From contig JAGVFE010000053.1 in NCBI GenBank assembly GCA_020057765.1, positions 1 to 5,638 of the forward strand: 5,638 nucleotides of DNA, in the 5' to 3' direction. Below, piece by piece: positions 1 through 5,638 of this stretch. The notes below the pieces were generated by a model. The model saw only the letters and a program-made list of their open reading frames with translations. It searched no databases and was not told the origin of the DNA. This DNA is from Candidatus Woesebacteria bacterium (lineage in GTDB: Bacteria; Patescibacteriota; Microgenomatia; UBA10105; UBA927). Numbering within the stretch: the stretch's first letter is position 1; each line of letters starts with the position of its first letter. The translations under genes and the position numbers were made by a program.

Positions 1-444
1 AAAAGAGAACGAGAAGAATGGAAACGGTATAATCCCTATTTTCTTCGGCGTACTATCGCCCGCTTGCGCAAGCAGAAACTGGTGACGATAACCGAAAAAG
101 ATGGAGAGTCAATGGTCGAGTTAACCAAGAACGGCAAGCGGCGGATTCTTCGATATGCACTCGACGAATTGAGTATAGAAAAACCAAAAGCCTGGGATGG
201 GAAGTGGCGCCTGGTCATCTATGACGTGGCGGAACGGAAGCGCCTATTGCGCGATATTTTTCGCCAAGCCCTCAGATCAGTTGGGTTTTACCAGCTGCAG
301 GAAAGCGTCTGGCTTTTTCCGTATCCCTGCGAAACGCAGATTACCTTTCTTCGGGAATATTTTGGAGTAGGCAACGAGGTGTTGTATGTCGTCGCAATCC
401 ATTTGGAAGATGATGCTCCGTATAAAATGTACTTTGGGATTTGA
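1..444 (+). CDS. PaaX-like transcriptional regulator with Cas2-like domain (5' end missing)
   Basis: The frame is open from the first base, so the start codon lies outside the window. The TTG at 64 is internal and not a credible start. 147 residues are visible. Residues 1-50 look like the end of a winged-helix DNA-binding domain (RTIARLRKQKLV, then the wing and LTKNGK at 41-46). Residues 65-147 resemble the Cas2-like ferredoxin-fold domain of the PaaX family: WDGKWR (65-70), strand VIYDV with Asp75, an Arg-rich helix, GFYQLQESVW (95-104), PYPC (107-110). This arrangement is known from PaaX-type repressors and from many CPR proteins that are often mislabelled as Cas2 nucleases. No cas1 or CRISPR array is visible, so a cytoplasmic DNA-binding regulator is more likely than an adaptation nuclease. 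It ends with TGA about 100 bases before mreB, and a palindrome follows immediately. The ligand and targets are unknown. Confidence 0.8.
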   Translation, partial: KREREEWKRYNPYFLRRTIARLRKQKLVTITEKDGESMVELTKNGKRRILRYALDELSIEKPKAWDGKWRLVIYDVAERKRLLRDIFRQALRSVGFYQLQESVWLFPYPCETQITFLREYFGVGNEVLYVVAIHLEDDAPYKMYFGI

Positions 445-453
445 AGAGAAACT

Positions 454-489
454 TGCAACTTTTTTATACGACCGTAGTAAAAAGTTGCA
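454..489. repeat. Inverted repeat, candidate operator upstream of mreB
   Basis: TGCAACTTTTT (454-464) pairs perfectly with AAAAAGTTGCA (479-489). The 14-nt centre holds a further TAC/GTA pairing (467-469 with 474-476) around GACC. It starts 9 nt after the stop of the PaaX-like gene and ends about 20 nt before the putative -35 of mreB. The T-run is in the left arm and no T-run follows the right arm, so it does not look like an intrinsic terminator. A binding site for a dimeric regulator, possibly the adjacent PaaX-like protein, is the more natural reading, but that is inference. An mRNA 3'-end-stabilising hairpin is an alternative. Confidence 0.6.
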
Positions 490-511
490 TATCAAAATGA
501 AACGTTTGGTC

Positions 512-539
512 TTAACTGACGAGCCAAGTGTGGTAGAAT
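512..539 (+). promoter_or_regulatory. Putative sigma-70-type extended -10 promoter of mreB
   Basis: TAGAAT at 534-539 matches the -10 consensus at five of six positions and is preceded by TGG (531-533), an extended -10 TGN. A plausible -35, TTAACT (512-517, four of six), lies 16 nt upstream. Counting seven bases from the end of the -10 puts transcription initiation at about 546, the A of the mreB ATG, so the transcript would have little or no leader. No Shine-Dalgarno sequence precedes that ATG, which fits. The call comes from base matching only. Confidence 0.5.
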
Positions 540-545
540 AATGCC

Positions 546-1601
546 ATGTTGGACTTCCTATTTGGTCTTCTCTCCCATGACCTCGGTATTGATTTAGGCA
601 CCGCAAACACCCTTGTCTATGTTAAAGGGAAGGGTATCGTCATCCGCGAGCCGTCGGTGGTTGCCCGGCACAGGAAAACCAAACAAATCATCGCCATCGG
701 CACCGAGGCCAAAAAAATGCTTGGCAAAACTCCCACGACGATTGAAGCGTTCCGTCCGCTCAAAGACGGGGTCATTTCTGATTTTGACGCAACCACGGCT
801 ATGCTGACCCATTACATCAAGCTCGTTCACTCGCAACCGACGCCCATGGGGATAGGCAAAATTCCCCGGCCCAAAGTGGTCGTCGGCATTCCCTCCGGGG
901 TCACTGAGGTGGAGCGCCGGGCAGTGCAGGAGTCAGCAATTATGGCCGGAGCCCGCCAAACATATCTCATTGAAGAGCCCATGGCAGCGGCCATCGGAGC
1001 CGGCATGCCGATTGAAGAAAGCCGCGGCAACTTTATCTGCGACATCGGGGGGGGCACGAGCGAGATAGCGGTGTTGTCTTTGGGCGGCATCGTCGTCAAC
1101 CGCAGTATCCGGGTTGCCGGTGACGAGTTGGATGAGGCAATCATTTCTTTTATGCGTCTGAAGTATTCACTTCTCATCGGCGAGCAGACGGCCGAAGATA
1201 TTAAAATTGCGGTGGGGTCGGCATATCCCATCGATAAAGTTGATCGCGCTACCGTCGTCCGCGGCCGGGACATAGAAACGGGGCTTCCTAAAAGCATTAG
1301 GGTGACCGAAACAGAAATTCGTGAGGCATTGGCAACCGTTGTCCAGCAAATTGTCCAGGGAATTTCTGAAACGATTGAGGAAACGCCGCCGGAATTAGTC
1401 GGGGACATTATTGAGGGAGGTATTGTGTTGGCCGGCGGTACCTCGCAACTGCGAGGTATCGACAAGCTCATTGCCAATGAACTCAAAATGCCCGTGTGGA
1501 TTACCGATGATCCCCAAACTACCGTCGTGCGTGGCTGCGGGAAATTGCTCGATGACCCGATACTCCTTCGGAAAGTCAAAGTTGCCGCACGAAAAGTGTA
1601 A
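546..1601 (+). CDS. mreB: Rod shape-determining protein MreB (bacterial actin)
   Basis: MreB is an ATP-binding actin homologue that forms membrane-attached filaments under the cytoplasmic membrane and guides the elongation machinery (PBP2, RodA). The 351 residues match the usual family length (about 330-350). Visible motifs are a short hydrophobic N-terminal segment (LDFLFGLL, 2-9) of the kind that anchors MreB to membrane, phosphate-1 loop GIDLGTANT (14-22), the IEEP segment (142-145), phosphate-2 loop CDIGGGTSE (165-173), and the adenosine-binding segment LAGGTSQL (295-302). The ATG at 546 is chosen because it gives the standard MreB N-terminus. The ATG at 541 is in another frame. No Shine-Dalgarno is present, and the predicted promoter places the start at or next to the mRNA 5' end. 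The stop is one base before the next gene, so it probably heads an operon. An unbroken run of eight G (1047-1054) encodes the glycines of phosphate-2. Confidence 0.97.
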   Translation: MLDFLFGLLSHDLGIDLGTANTLVYVKGKGIVIREPSVVARHRKTKQIIAIGTEAKKMLGKTPTTIEAFRPLKDGVISDFDATTAMLTHYIKLVHSQPTPMGIGKIPRPKVVVGIPSGVTEVERRAVQESAIMAGARQTYLIEEPMAAAIGAGMPIEESRGNFICDIGGGTSEIAVLSLGGIVVNRSIRVAGDELDEAIISFMRLKYSLLIGEQTAEDIKIAVGSAYPIDKVDRATVVRGRDIETGLPKSIRVTETEIREALATVVQQIVQGISETIEETPPELVGDIIEGGIVLAGGTSQLRGIDKLIANELKMPVWITDDPQTTVVRGCGKLLDDPILLRKVKVAARKV

Positions 1602-1602
1602 T

Positions 1603-2169
1603 ATGAATTTGGCGACCATTATCTCCCGTATTTTTGATCCGATTGTTGTGTTTTCCATTGCAATAATTGCTGTGGCGGTGCAGAGCGGAATGAGCGGAGG
1701 ATCATTATTTTATTTTTTAACGACGTTCGTTTTATTGGTTATCGTCCCGCCGGCAACTCTCCTTTTCTGGGCGGTAAAAACTAAGCGTGTGACTGATGTT
1801 GACGTAAGCAATAGAGCCCAGCGTGTCCGAGTACTTTTAGTGTTCGGATTATTCTTGTTTATCGACTATTTCGTGATAAAATCATTCGGCAATATTGCTC
1901 TTGAAACACTGTTTGTGCTTTTTATTCTTTGGTTTCTTGGATTTTTTATCATCACACTTTTTTGGAAAATCTCAGGGCATCTGGCTGGGCTAACATTCGT
2001 TTTGGGACTTCTTATTGAATGGCAAGGATCAATGATGTTGCCTCTCTTTTTTCTTATCCCGTTGGTAGCATGGGCACGGGTGGTTACAAAAAATCATACA
2101 ATCATGCAGGTTATTGCTGGCGTCTTATACTCTTTGTTCATGCTCTATCTTTTCAAAAATTTTCGATGA
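1603..2169 (+). CDS. PAP2-like integral membrane protein, phosphatase motifs degenerate
   Basis: This is a 188-residue, very hydrophobic protein with about seven predicted membrane segments (roughly 14-28, 36-58, 77-93, 98-120, 126-139, 143-160, 167-184). The pattern resembles the PAP2 phosphatase superfamily, which removes phosphate from lipid phosphates such as undecaprenyl pyrophosphate. Recognisable remnants are R74 in SNRAQR for motif 1, SGH (124-126) for motif 2, and R159-x5-H165 in ARVVTKNHTIMQV for motif 3. Against the canonical K-x6-RP / PSGH / SR-x5-H-x3-D signature, the Lys position is Asp67, the prolines are Val75 and Ile123, and the last Asp is Gln169. Both histidines and two arginines remain, so activity is possible but not assured. 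The reading frame extends upstream into mreB. I chose ATG 1603, one base after the mreB stop, because it gives a natural membrane-protein N-terminus. The end overlaps mrdA by ATGA. A lipid-carrier role in wall synthesis is inferred from position only. Confidence 0.75.
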   Translation: MNLATIISRIFDPIVVFSIAIIAVAVQSGMSGGSLFYFLTTFVLLVIVPPATLLFWAVKTKRVTDVDVSNRAQRVRVLLVFGLFLFIDYFVIKSFGNIALETLFVLFILWFLGFFIITLFWKISGHLAGLTFVLGLLIEWQGSMMLPLFFLIPLVAWARVVTKNHTIMQVIAGVLYSLFMLYLFKNFR

Positions 2170-3839
2170 AATTAGGCAAAGCATTCTCTGATAATCTCGT
2201 CATCCAGCAGTCGGTCCGACGTACCCCGCCGGATGATTCTGCAGCGTGGTGGCATGGTGCAGGTCGTGCGCTTTTATTTTCTTCGGTTGTTTGTCTGGCA
2301 TTTTTTGCATTGGTCATACGGCTTGCTCATCTGACCATTGTCCGCGGACACGAACTGCGAACGTTGGCCGACGGCAATCGCACCCGCGAGCTTATCCGTC
2401 ACGCCCCGCGCGGGATTCTATTTGACCGGACAGGCAAACCGCTCACGATCAATGTACGGGAGGACCGGGTTGTTTCTCCGGATGCAATGTTTGTTGAGGT
2501 TGACTACAGCAGACAGTATCCCTACGGCTCCGCACTGGCGCATCTTTTGGGTTACACCGGCGAATTGTCCAAAGAAGAGCTGTCCAAAGAATATTTTTCG
2601 ATCCGCCAGTACGGATCCGGCGACCGAATCGGCAGATCCGGGGCTGAGGAAGTTTTTGAAGAAAAACTCCGCGGCAGAAACGGGAAAGAATTAGTGGAGG
2701 TGGATGCGCAAGGTAAAATTCTGCGCACACTCGGCCGCGACCAGGAGGTTGCCGGCGAGCCGGTAACGCTGTCTGTGGATGCGGAGCTTGCAAAGGTAGT
2801 CGAGCAGTCGTTTCCCGTTGGAGCCAAAGGAGCCATCGTCGTAGCCAAGCCATCCACGGGAGAAATTTTAGCTCTCTATTCCAGCCCCTCATTTGACCCA
2901 AACAAATTTTCCAGCGATATGACACAAACAGAATATGAATCATTGCTCAACAATCCCGATCAGCCGCTTTTTTCTCGCGCCACTGGTGGGGTCTACCCGC
3001 CGGGTTCGACCTTTAAAATCGTCACCGCCCTTGGCGCCCTCCAAGAGGGGGCAATAACCAAAGATACCATCATCGAAGACAACGGTACCATCACGATCGG
3101 CCCATTTTCATTTCCCAATTGGTATTTTCTCCAGTACGGCAAAACCGAGGGGTCCGTGGATGTCGTCAAAGCCATGCAACGGAGCAATGACATTTTCTTT
3201 TACCGTACCGGTGAGCGGCTGGGGATCACCAAGCTTGCCGATTGGGCGCACCGGGTGGGGATTGGTAAACCATTAGGGATAGAATTGGGCGGCGAGGTGG
3301 GGGGACTTATGCCCGATCCGGCCTGGAAAAACGGTTACTTTACCAGCCCGGCGGATTTGGAGGGACGTAACAACCAGTGGTATTTAGGCGACACGTATCA
3401 CATCGCCATTGGTCAGGGATACTTGTTGGTAACACCGCTACAAGTGAATGCCTGGACTAATGTGATAGCCAATGGGGGAAAGTTGTGTAAACCGACGATA
3501 AAAAAAGCGTCAAGCGTCAAGCATCAAGCGTCAAGCGGCTGCAAAGAGCTGGGAATAGAAAAAGAAACAATTCAGCTCATCACCGAAGGCATGCGGAAGG
3601 CATGCGAACCCGGGGGAACAGGATGGCCCCTGTTTAATTTTTCAATTCCCGTGGTCTGCAAAACCGGCACTGCCGAATTCGGTGACCCGAGCAATAAAAC
3701 GCACGCCTGGTTTACCGTCTTCGGCCCGACTGGTGAGCCGGAGATTTCCGTCACCGTGCTTGTTGAAGGGGGAGGCGAAGGCAGCAATGTGGCAGCCCCG
3801 ATTGCGAAGAAAATTTTAGAGTCATGGTTTGCGCGGTAA
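2166..3839 (+). CDS. mrdA: Penicillin-binding protein 2 (elongation transpeptidase), compact form
   Basis: This monofunctional class B PBP cross-links peptidoglycan during elongation, partnered with the RodA glycosyltransferase. ATG 2166 overlaps the upstream stop by 4 nt, giving 557 residues. From there the protein has a cytoplasmic tail of about 34 residues, one membrane helix (35-58), the pedestal entry motif RGILFDRTGKPL (82-93), RQYPYGSALAHLLGY (116-130), and then the transpeptidase domain. Catalytic motifs are intact: STFK (281-284, nucleophile Ser281, Lys284), SND (340-342, fitting the S-x-D form seen in E. coli PBP2), and KTG (499-501). The C-terminal HAWFTVFGP segment is typical. Only 25 residues separate the FDRxG motif from RQYPYG. 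In E. coli PBP2 (633 aa) this stretch is about 85 residues longer and forms the head of the pedestal. Residues 447-458 are encoded by a 7-bp tandem repeat. No Shine-Dalgarno is evident, so translational coupling to the PAP2-like gene is likely. rodA does not follow. Confidence 0.95.
   Translation: MKLGKAFSDNLVIQQSVRRTPPDDSAAWWHGAGRALLFSSVVCLAFFALVIRLAHLTIVRGHELRTLADGNRTRELIRHAPRGILFDRTGKPLTINVREDRVVSPDAMFVEVDYSRQYPYGSALAHLLGYTGELSKEELSKEYFSIRQYGSGDRIGRSGAEEVFEEKLRGRNGKELVEVDAQGKILRTLGRDQEVAGEPVTLSVDAELAKVVEQSFPVGAKGAIVVAKPSTGEILALYSSPSFDPNKFSSDMTQTEYESLLNNPDQPLFSRATGGVYPPGSTFKIVTALGALQEGAITKDTIIEDNGTITIGPFSFPNWYFLQYGKTEGSVDVVKAMQRSNDIFFYRTGERLGITKLADWAHRVGIGKPLGIELGGEVGGLMPDPAWKNGYFTSPADLEGRNNQWYLGDTYHIAIGQGYLLVTPLQVNAWTNVIANGGKLCKPTIKKASSVKHQASSGCKELGIEKETIQLITEGMRKACEPGGTGWPLFNFSIPVVCKTGTAEFGDPSNKTHAWFTVFGPTGEPEISVTVLVEGGGEGSNVAAPIAKKILESWFAR
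3505..3539 (+). repeat. Heptanucleotide tandem repeat inside mrdA
   Basis: Five 7-bp units lie head to tail: AAGCGTC, AAGCGTC, AAGCATC, AAGCGTC, then a diverged AAGCGGC. TCAAGC recurs exactly every 7 bases (3510, 3517, 3524, 3531). It is translated as KASSVKHQASSG (PBP2 residues 447-458), in the variable linker between the SND and KTG motifs. Because 7 is not a multiple of 3, gain or loss of a single unit would shift the frame upstream of the KTG motif. Confidence 0.85.
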
Positions 3840-3861
3840 AAATTTAGTACAGTGACATGTG

Positions 3862-4746
3862 ATGGATGAAGAGAAATCATATTGGGTAGGGTTTAGTGTA
3901 TTTCCTGGAATCGGGCCGGTGCGGTTTAAACTGCTGCGCGATTACTTTGGGAGCGCCAAGGCTGCATGGGAAACCCAAACTGGCGAACTTCGCAACATAA
4001 AGCTTGGCGAGAAACTGACCGAGCAGTTTGATCATTTCAGAAAAACCTTCAACATTGAGGCATACCTCAAACAACTCCAAGACCTTCACGTTTCCGTTTT
4101 GACGCTCAACGATTCGAAATATCCAAAATTATTGAAAGAGATTTCAGACCCACCATTCCTATTATATATACGGGGAAAGAAAACCGATGAGCCGATCAAC
4201 CTTGAGCGCACGATTGCCGTGGTTGGCACAAGAAAAATCACGCGGTACGGGGAAGAGGTGACGCGGCGGATTGTGGCAGATCTGGTTTCATACGGATTTA
4301 CGATCGTGTCGGGTTTAGCCTATGGGGTCGATGCAATAGCTCATCAAACCGCAATCGACAGCGGCGGCAAAACCATCGCCGTCCTCGGTTGCGGTATTGA
4401 CATTATCGCTCCACCCAGCAATGCTAGACTGTATCGGCAAATTTCCGAAGATGGGTTTGGGGCTGTTGTGTCGGAGATGCCGCTGGGGCTCTGGGCGAGC
4501 AAAGGCACGTTTCCGGCCAGGAATCGGATCATCAGCGGTTTAAGTTTGGGTGTCGTCGTTACGGAAGGGGCAGATGATAGTGGAGCCTTGATCACTGCTA
4601 GAAACGCCGGCGAGCAGGGGCGGGAAGTGTTTGCGGTACCCGGGCCAATTACGAGTCCATATAGTAGAGCTCCGGCTGCGCTGATTAAAAAAGGGGCGAA
4701 GTTGGTAGAGAGTGCCAAGGATATACTTGAGGAGCTGGGATTATGA
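3862..4746 (+). CDS. dprA: DNA-processing protein DprA (Smf), without C-terminal winged helix
   Basis: DprA binds incoming single-stranded DNA in the cytoplasm and loads RecA during natural transformation. The protein has 294 residues. An N-terminal helix-hairpin-helix-like segment carries PGIGPVR (15-21). The Rossmann-fold DprA domain follows with VVGTRK (120-125), SGLAYGVDAIAH (150-161), an AVLGCGID strand, FPARNRIISGLS (217-228), SGALITA (240-246) and AVPG (258-261). The usual SPxSxGxNxLI segment is altered to SPYSRAPAALI. The chain stops about 30 residues after AVPG, so the winged-helix domain found at the end of longer DprA proteins is absent. The start could equally be the GTG at 3859, one codon earlier; I prefer the ATG. 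No Shine-Dalgarno is visible. It lies 22 nt after mrdA and overlaps topA by ATGA, a pairing common in many bacteria. Confidence 0.95.
   Translation: MDEEKSYWVGFSVFPGIGPVRFKLLRDYFGSAKAAWETQTGELRNIKLGEKLTEQFDHFRKTFNIEAYLKQLQDLHVSVLTLNDSKYPKLLKEISDPPFLLYIRGKKTDEPINLERTIAVVGTRKITRYGEEVTRRIVADLVSYGFTIVSGLAYGVDAIAHQTAIDSGGKTIAVLGCGIDIIAPPSNARLYRQISEDGFGAVVSEMPLGLWASKGTFPARNRIISGLSLGVVVTEGADDSGALITARNAGEQGREVFAVPGPITSPYSRAPAALIKKGAKLVESAKDILEELGL
4729..4734 (+). promoter_or_regulatory. Shine-Dalgarno site of topA, inside the end of dprA
   Basis: GAGGAG lies 8 nt before the ATG at 4743. It is the only strong Shine-Dalgarno sequence in front of a gene start in this window, and it fixes the topA start. 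It also encodes Glu-Glu in the last residues of DprA, so the two genes share these bases. Confidence 0.8.
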
Positions 4747-5638
4747 ATTTAATCATCGTCGAATCACCAACCAAAGCCCGCACGTTGACCCGTTTCCTCA
4801 ATGGGAAATATCGCGTGGAGGCAACCTACGGTCACATCCGCGACTTGCCAAAGTCTGAGTTGGGAATTGATGTTGAGAAAAATTTTAAGCCAAAATATGT
4901 CATCCCGCGTGATCGCCAGAAGCGCGTGTGGGAACTGCGCAAACTTGCCGCCGACGCCGACGGCATTATCCTAGCGACCGACCCGGACCGCGAAGGAGAA
5001 GCCATAGCTTTTCATACAGCAGAGTTGTTAAAAGGTAAATCCAAATTTTCTCGCATCGCTTTTCACGAAATTACTGAGTCGGCAATCAAAGAAGCCATCG
5101 CCAATCCGCGCGCCATTGATATACCCTTAGTGGATGCCCAGCAAGCTCGTCGAGTCCTTGATCGACTCGTTGGGTATAAGTTATCCCCGTTATTGTGGCA
5201 AAAACTTTCCCGGCGATGGCTCTCTGCCGGCCGCGTACAGTCCGTTGCCGTCCGCCTCATCGTTGAGCGAGAGGGCGAAATAGAAAAATTTTCTAAAAAA
5301 GAATACTGGACGATCGAGGGTAAATTTTTAGCCACAAAAGGCACTTCCTTTTTGGAAGCGCAGCTGGTTGCCAAAGACGGCGTCAAGTATGAAAAAACCA
5401 TCACTCTGGAATTATTTGATGGCAAATTTACGACGACGAGTTCAGCCATCAGCGATCAGCTGTCAGCTTTGGGCATAATCAAAGAGTTGAAGGCGCCGTT
5501 CATTGTTTCGGCGGTTGACAAAAAGGAAATTCGACGCTCTCCGTATCCGCCGTATACGACGAGCACGCTTCAGCAAGATGCGGGTCGAAGGCTTGGTTTT
5601 TCTGCCAAACGCACCATGCAGATAGCCCAAAAACTGTA
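4743..5638 (+). CDS. topA: DNA topoisomerase I (type IA), 3' end beyond the window
   Basis: TopA relaxes negative supercoils by passing one DNA strand through a transient nick. The frame is open to the last base, giving 298 full codons. The TOPRIM domain is clear: IVESPTKA with Glu7 (5-11), GHIRDLPKS, and ATDPDREGEA with the metal-binding Asp80/Asp82/Glu84. Next come the VLDRLVGYKLSPLLW and LSAGRVQSVAVRLI segments typical of the core domains, then PYPPYTTSTLQQDAGRRLGFSAKRTM near the end (this last stretch spans about 5548-5622). The window stops just before the region that carries the catalytic tyrosine in E. coli TopA (Tyr319), so neither that residue nor the C-terminal zinc fingers can be checked. 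The ATG overlaps the dprA stop and has a good Shine-Dalgarno. Residues 234-243 are encoded by a 7-bp-period repeat. Confidence 0.96.
   Translation, partial: MNLIIVESPTKARTLTRFLNGKYRVEATYGHIRDLPKSELGIDVEKNFKPKYVIPRDRQKRVWELRKLAADADGIILATDPDREGEAIAFHTAELLKGKSKFSRIAFHEITESAIKEAIANPRAIDIPLVDAQQARRVLDRLVGYKLSPLLWQKLSRRWLSAGRVQSVAVRLIVEREGEIEKFSKKEYWTIEGKFLATKGTSFLEAQLVAKDGVKYEKTITLELFDGKFTTTSSAISDQLSALGIIKELKAPFIVSAVDKKEIRRSPYPPYTTSTLQQDAGRRLGFSAKRTMQIAQKL
5443..5470 (+). repeat. Degenerate heptanucleotide repeat inside topA
   Basis: Four 7-bp units share the pattern CAGCNNT: CAGCCAT, CAGCGAT, CAGCTGT, CAGCTTT. TCAGC recurs at an exact 7-base spacing (5442, 5449, 5456, 5463). It is translated as SAISDQLSAL (residues 234-243). 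This is a loop of the strand-rich region before the TSTLQQ motif, where other TopA proteins have a shorter, charged segment. The third-to-fifth positions have diverged, so it is probably an older, decayed array than the one in mrdA. Confidence 0.65.

Noticed and set aside
1..444. CRISPR-Cas adaptation nuclease Cas2
   Set aside because: The C-terminal domain has Cas2-like features (VIYDV, GFYQLQESVW), but it is preceded by a winged-helix-like region with LTKNGK. No cas gene or CRISPR array is visible, so a PaaX-type regulator is the better call.
454..489. Intrinsic terminator of the PaaX-like gene
   Set aside because: The T-run lies in the left stem arm and the bases after the right arm (TATCAAAATG) contain no T-run.
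827..1579. 250-codon open frame on the minus strand
   Set aside because: It lies wholly antisense to mreB, its translation is Ser/Thr/Pro-rich low-complexity sequence with no recognisable domain, and it has no promoter or Shine-Dalgarno evidence.
1411..1602. N-terminal extension of the PAP2-like protein into mreB
   Set aside because: It overlaps the conserved end of mreB, and the extra residues are Cys/Pro/Ser-rich without similarity to membrane proteins. ATG 1603 directly after the mreB stop is preferred.
2019..2165. N-terminal extension of PBP2 from an upstream start
   Set aside because: The open frame continues upstream of 2166, but this overlaps the PAP2-like gene out of frame and would add a polar, family-unlike segment. 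The ATGA overlap start is far more natural.
2449..2943. 164-codon open frame on the minus strand
   Set aside because: It is antisense to the well-conserved PBP2 coding sequence and its translation (Arg/Pro/Trp-rich) resembles no protein family I know.
3828..3853. Own promoter for dprA (TTTGCG / TACAGT)
   Set aside because: The -35 match is poor, the spacing is about 14 nt, and the -10 matches only four of six positions. It is not convincing enough to list.

Overview
The window is an ordinary-looking, gene-dense chromosomal segment from a bacterium, most likely a member of the Candidate Phyla Radiation (Patescibacteria, Parcubacteria-like). That placement is an inference. It rests on a PaaX/Cas2-like regulator of a type common in those genomes, a compact PBP2, a degenerate PAP2-type membrane protein between mreB and mrdA, short intergenic gaps, and heptamer repeats inside genes. 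TGA is used as a stop by three genes, so the code is the standard bacterial one. This argues against the CPR lineages that read TGA as glycine (Gracilibacteria/Absconditabacteria).

All genes lie on the + strand. In order they are: the 3' end of a PaaX-like transcriptional regulator with a Cas2-like domain (1-444); a ~100-base intergenic region with an 11-bp inverted repeat and a promoter whose predicted start site coincides with the mreB ATG; mreB (546-1601); a small seven-helix PAP2-like membrane protein (1603-2169); mrdA/PBP2 (2166-3839); dprA (3862-4746); and the 5' part of topA (4743 to the window end, cut just before the catalytic tyrosine).

mreB, the PAP2-like gene and mrdA are packed with a 1-nt gap and a 4-nt ATGA overlap. 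They look like a cell-wall elongation operon: the MreB filament, a possible lipid-carrier phosphatase or relic, and the elongation transpeptidase. mreC, mreD and rodA are not in the window. dprA and topA also share an ATGA overlap and form a DNA-handling pair.

I see no CRISPR array, transposon, tRNA/rRNA or phage gene, and no gene-free stretch over 300 bases. The observations most worth a second look are these: the PBP2 appears to lack the roughly 85-residue head part of its pedestal; mrdA and topA each carry a 7-bp-period tandem repeat inside the reading frame; mreB appears to be transcribed leaderless; and a long palindrome lies between the PaaX-like gene and the mreB promoter.
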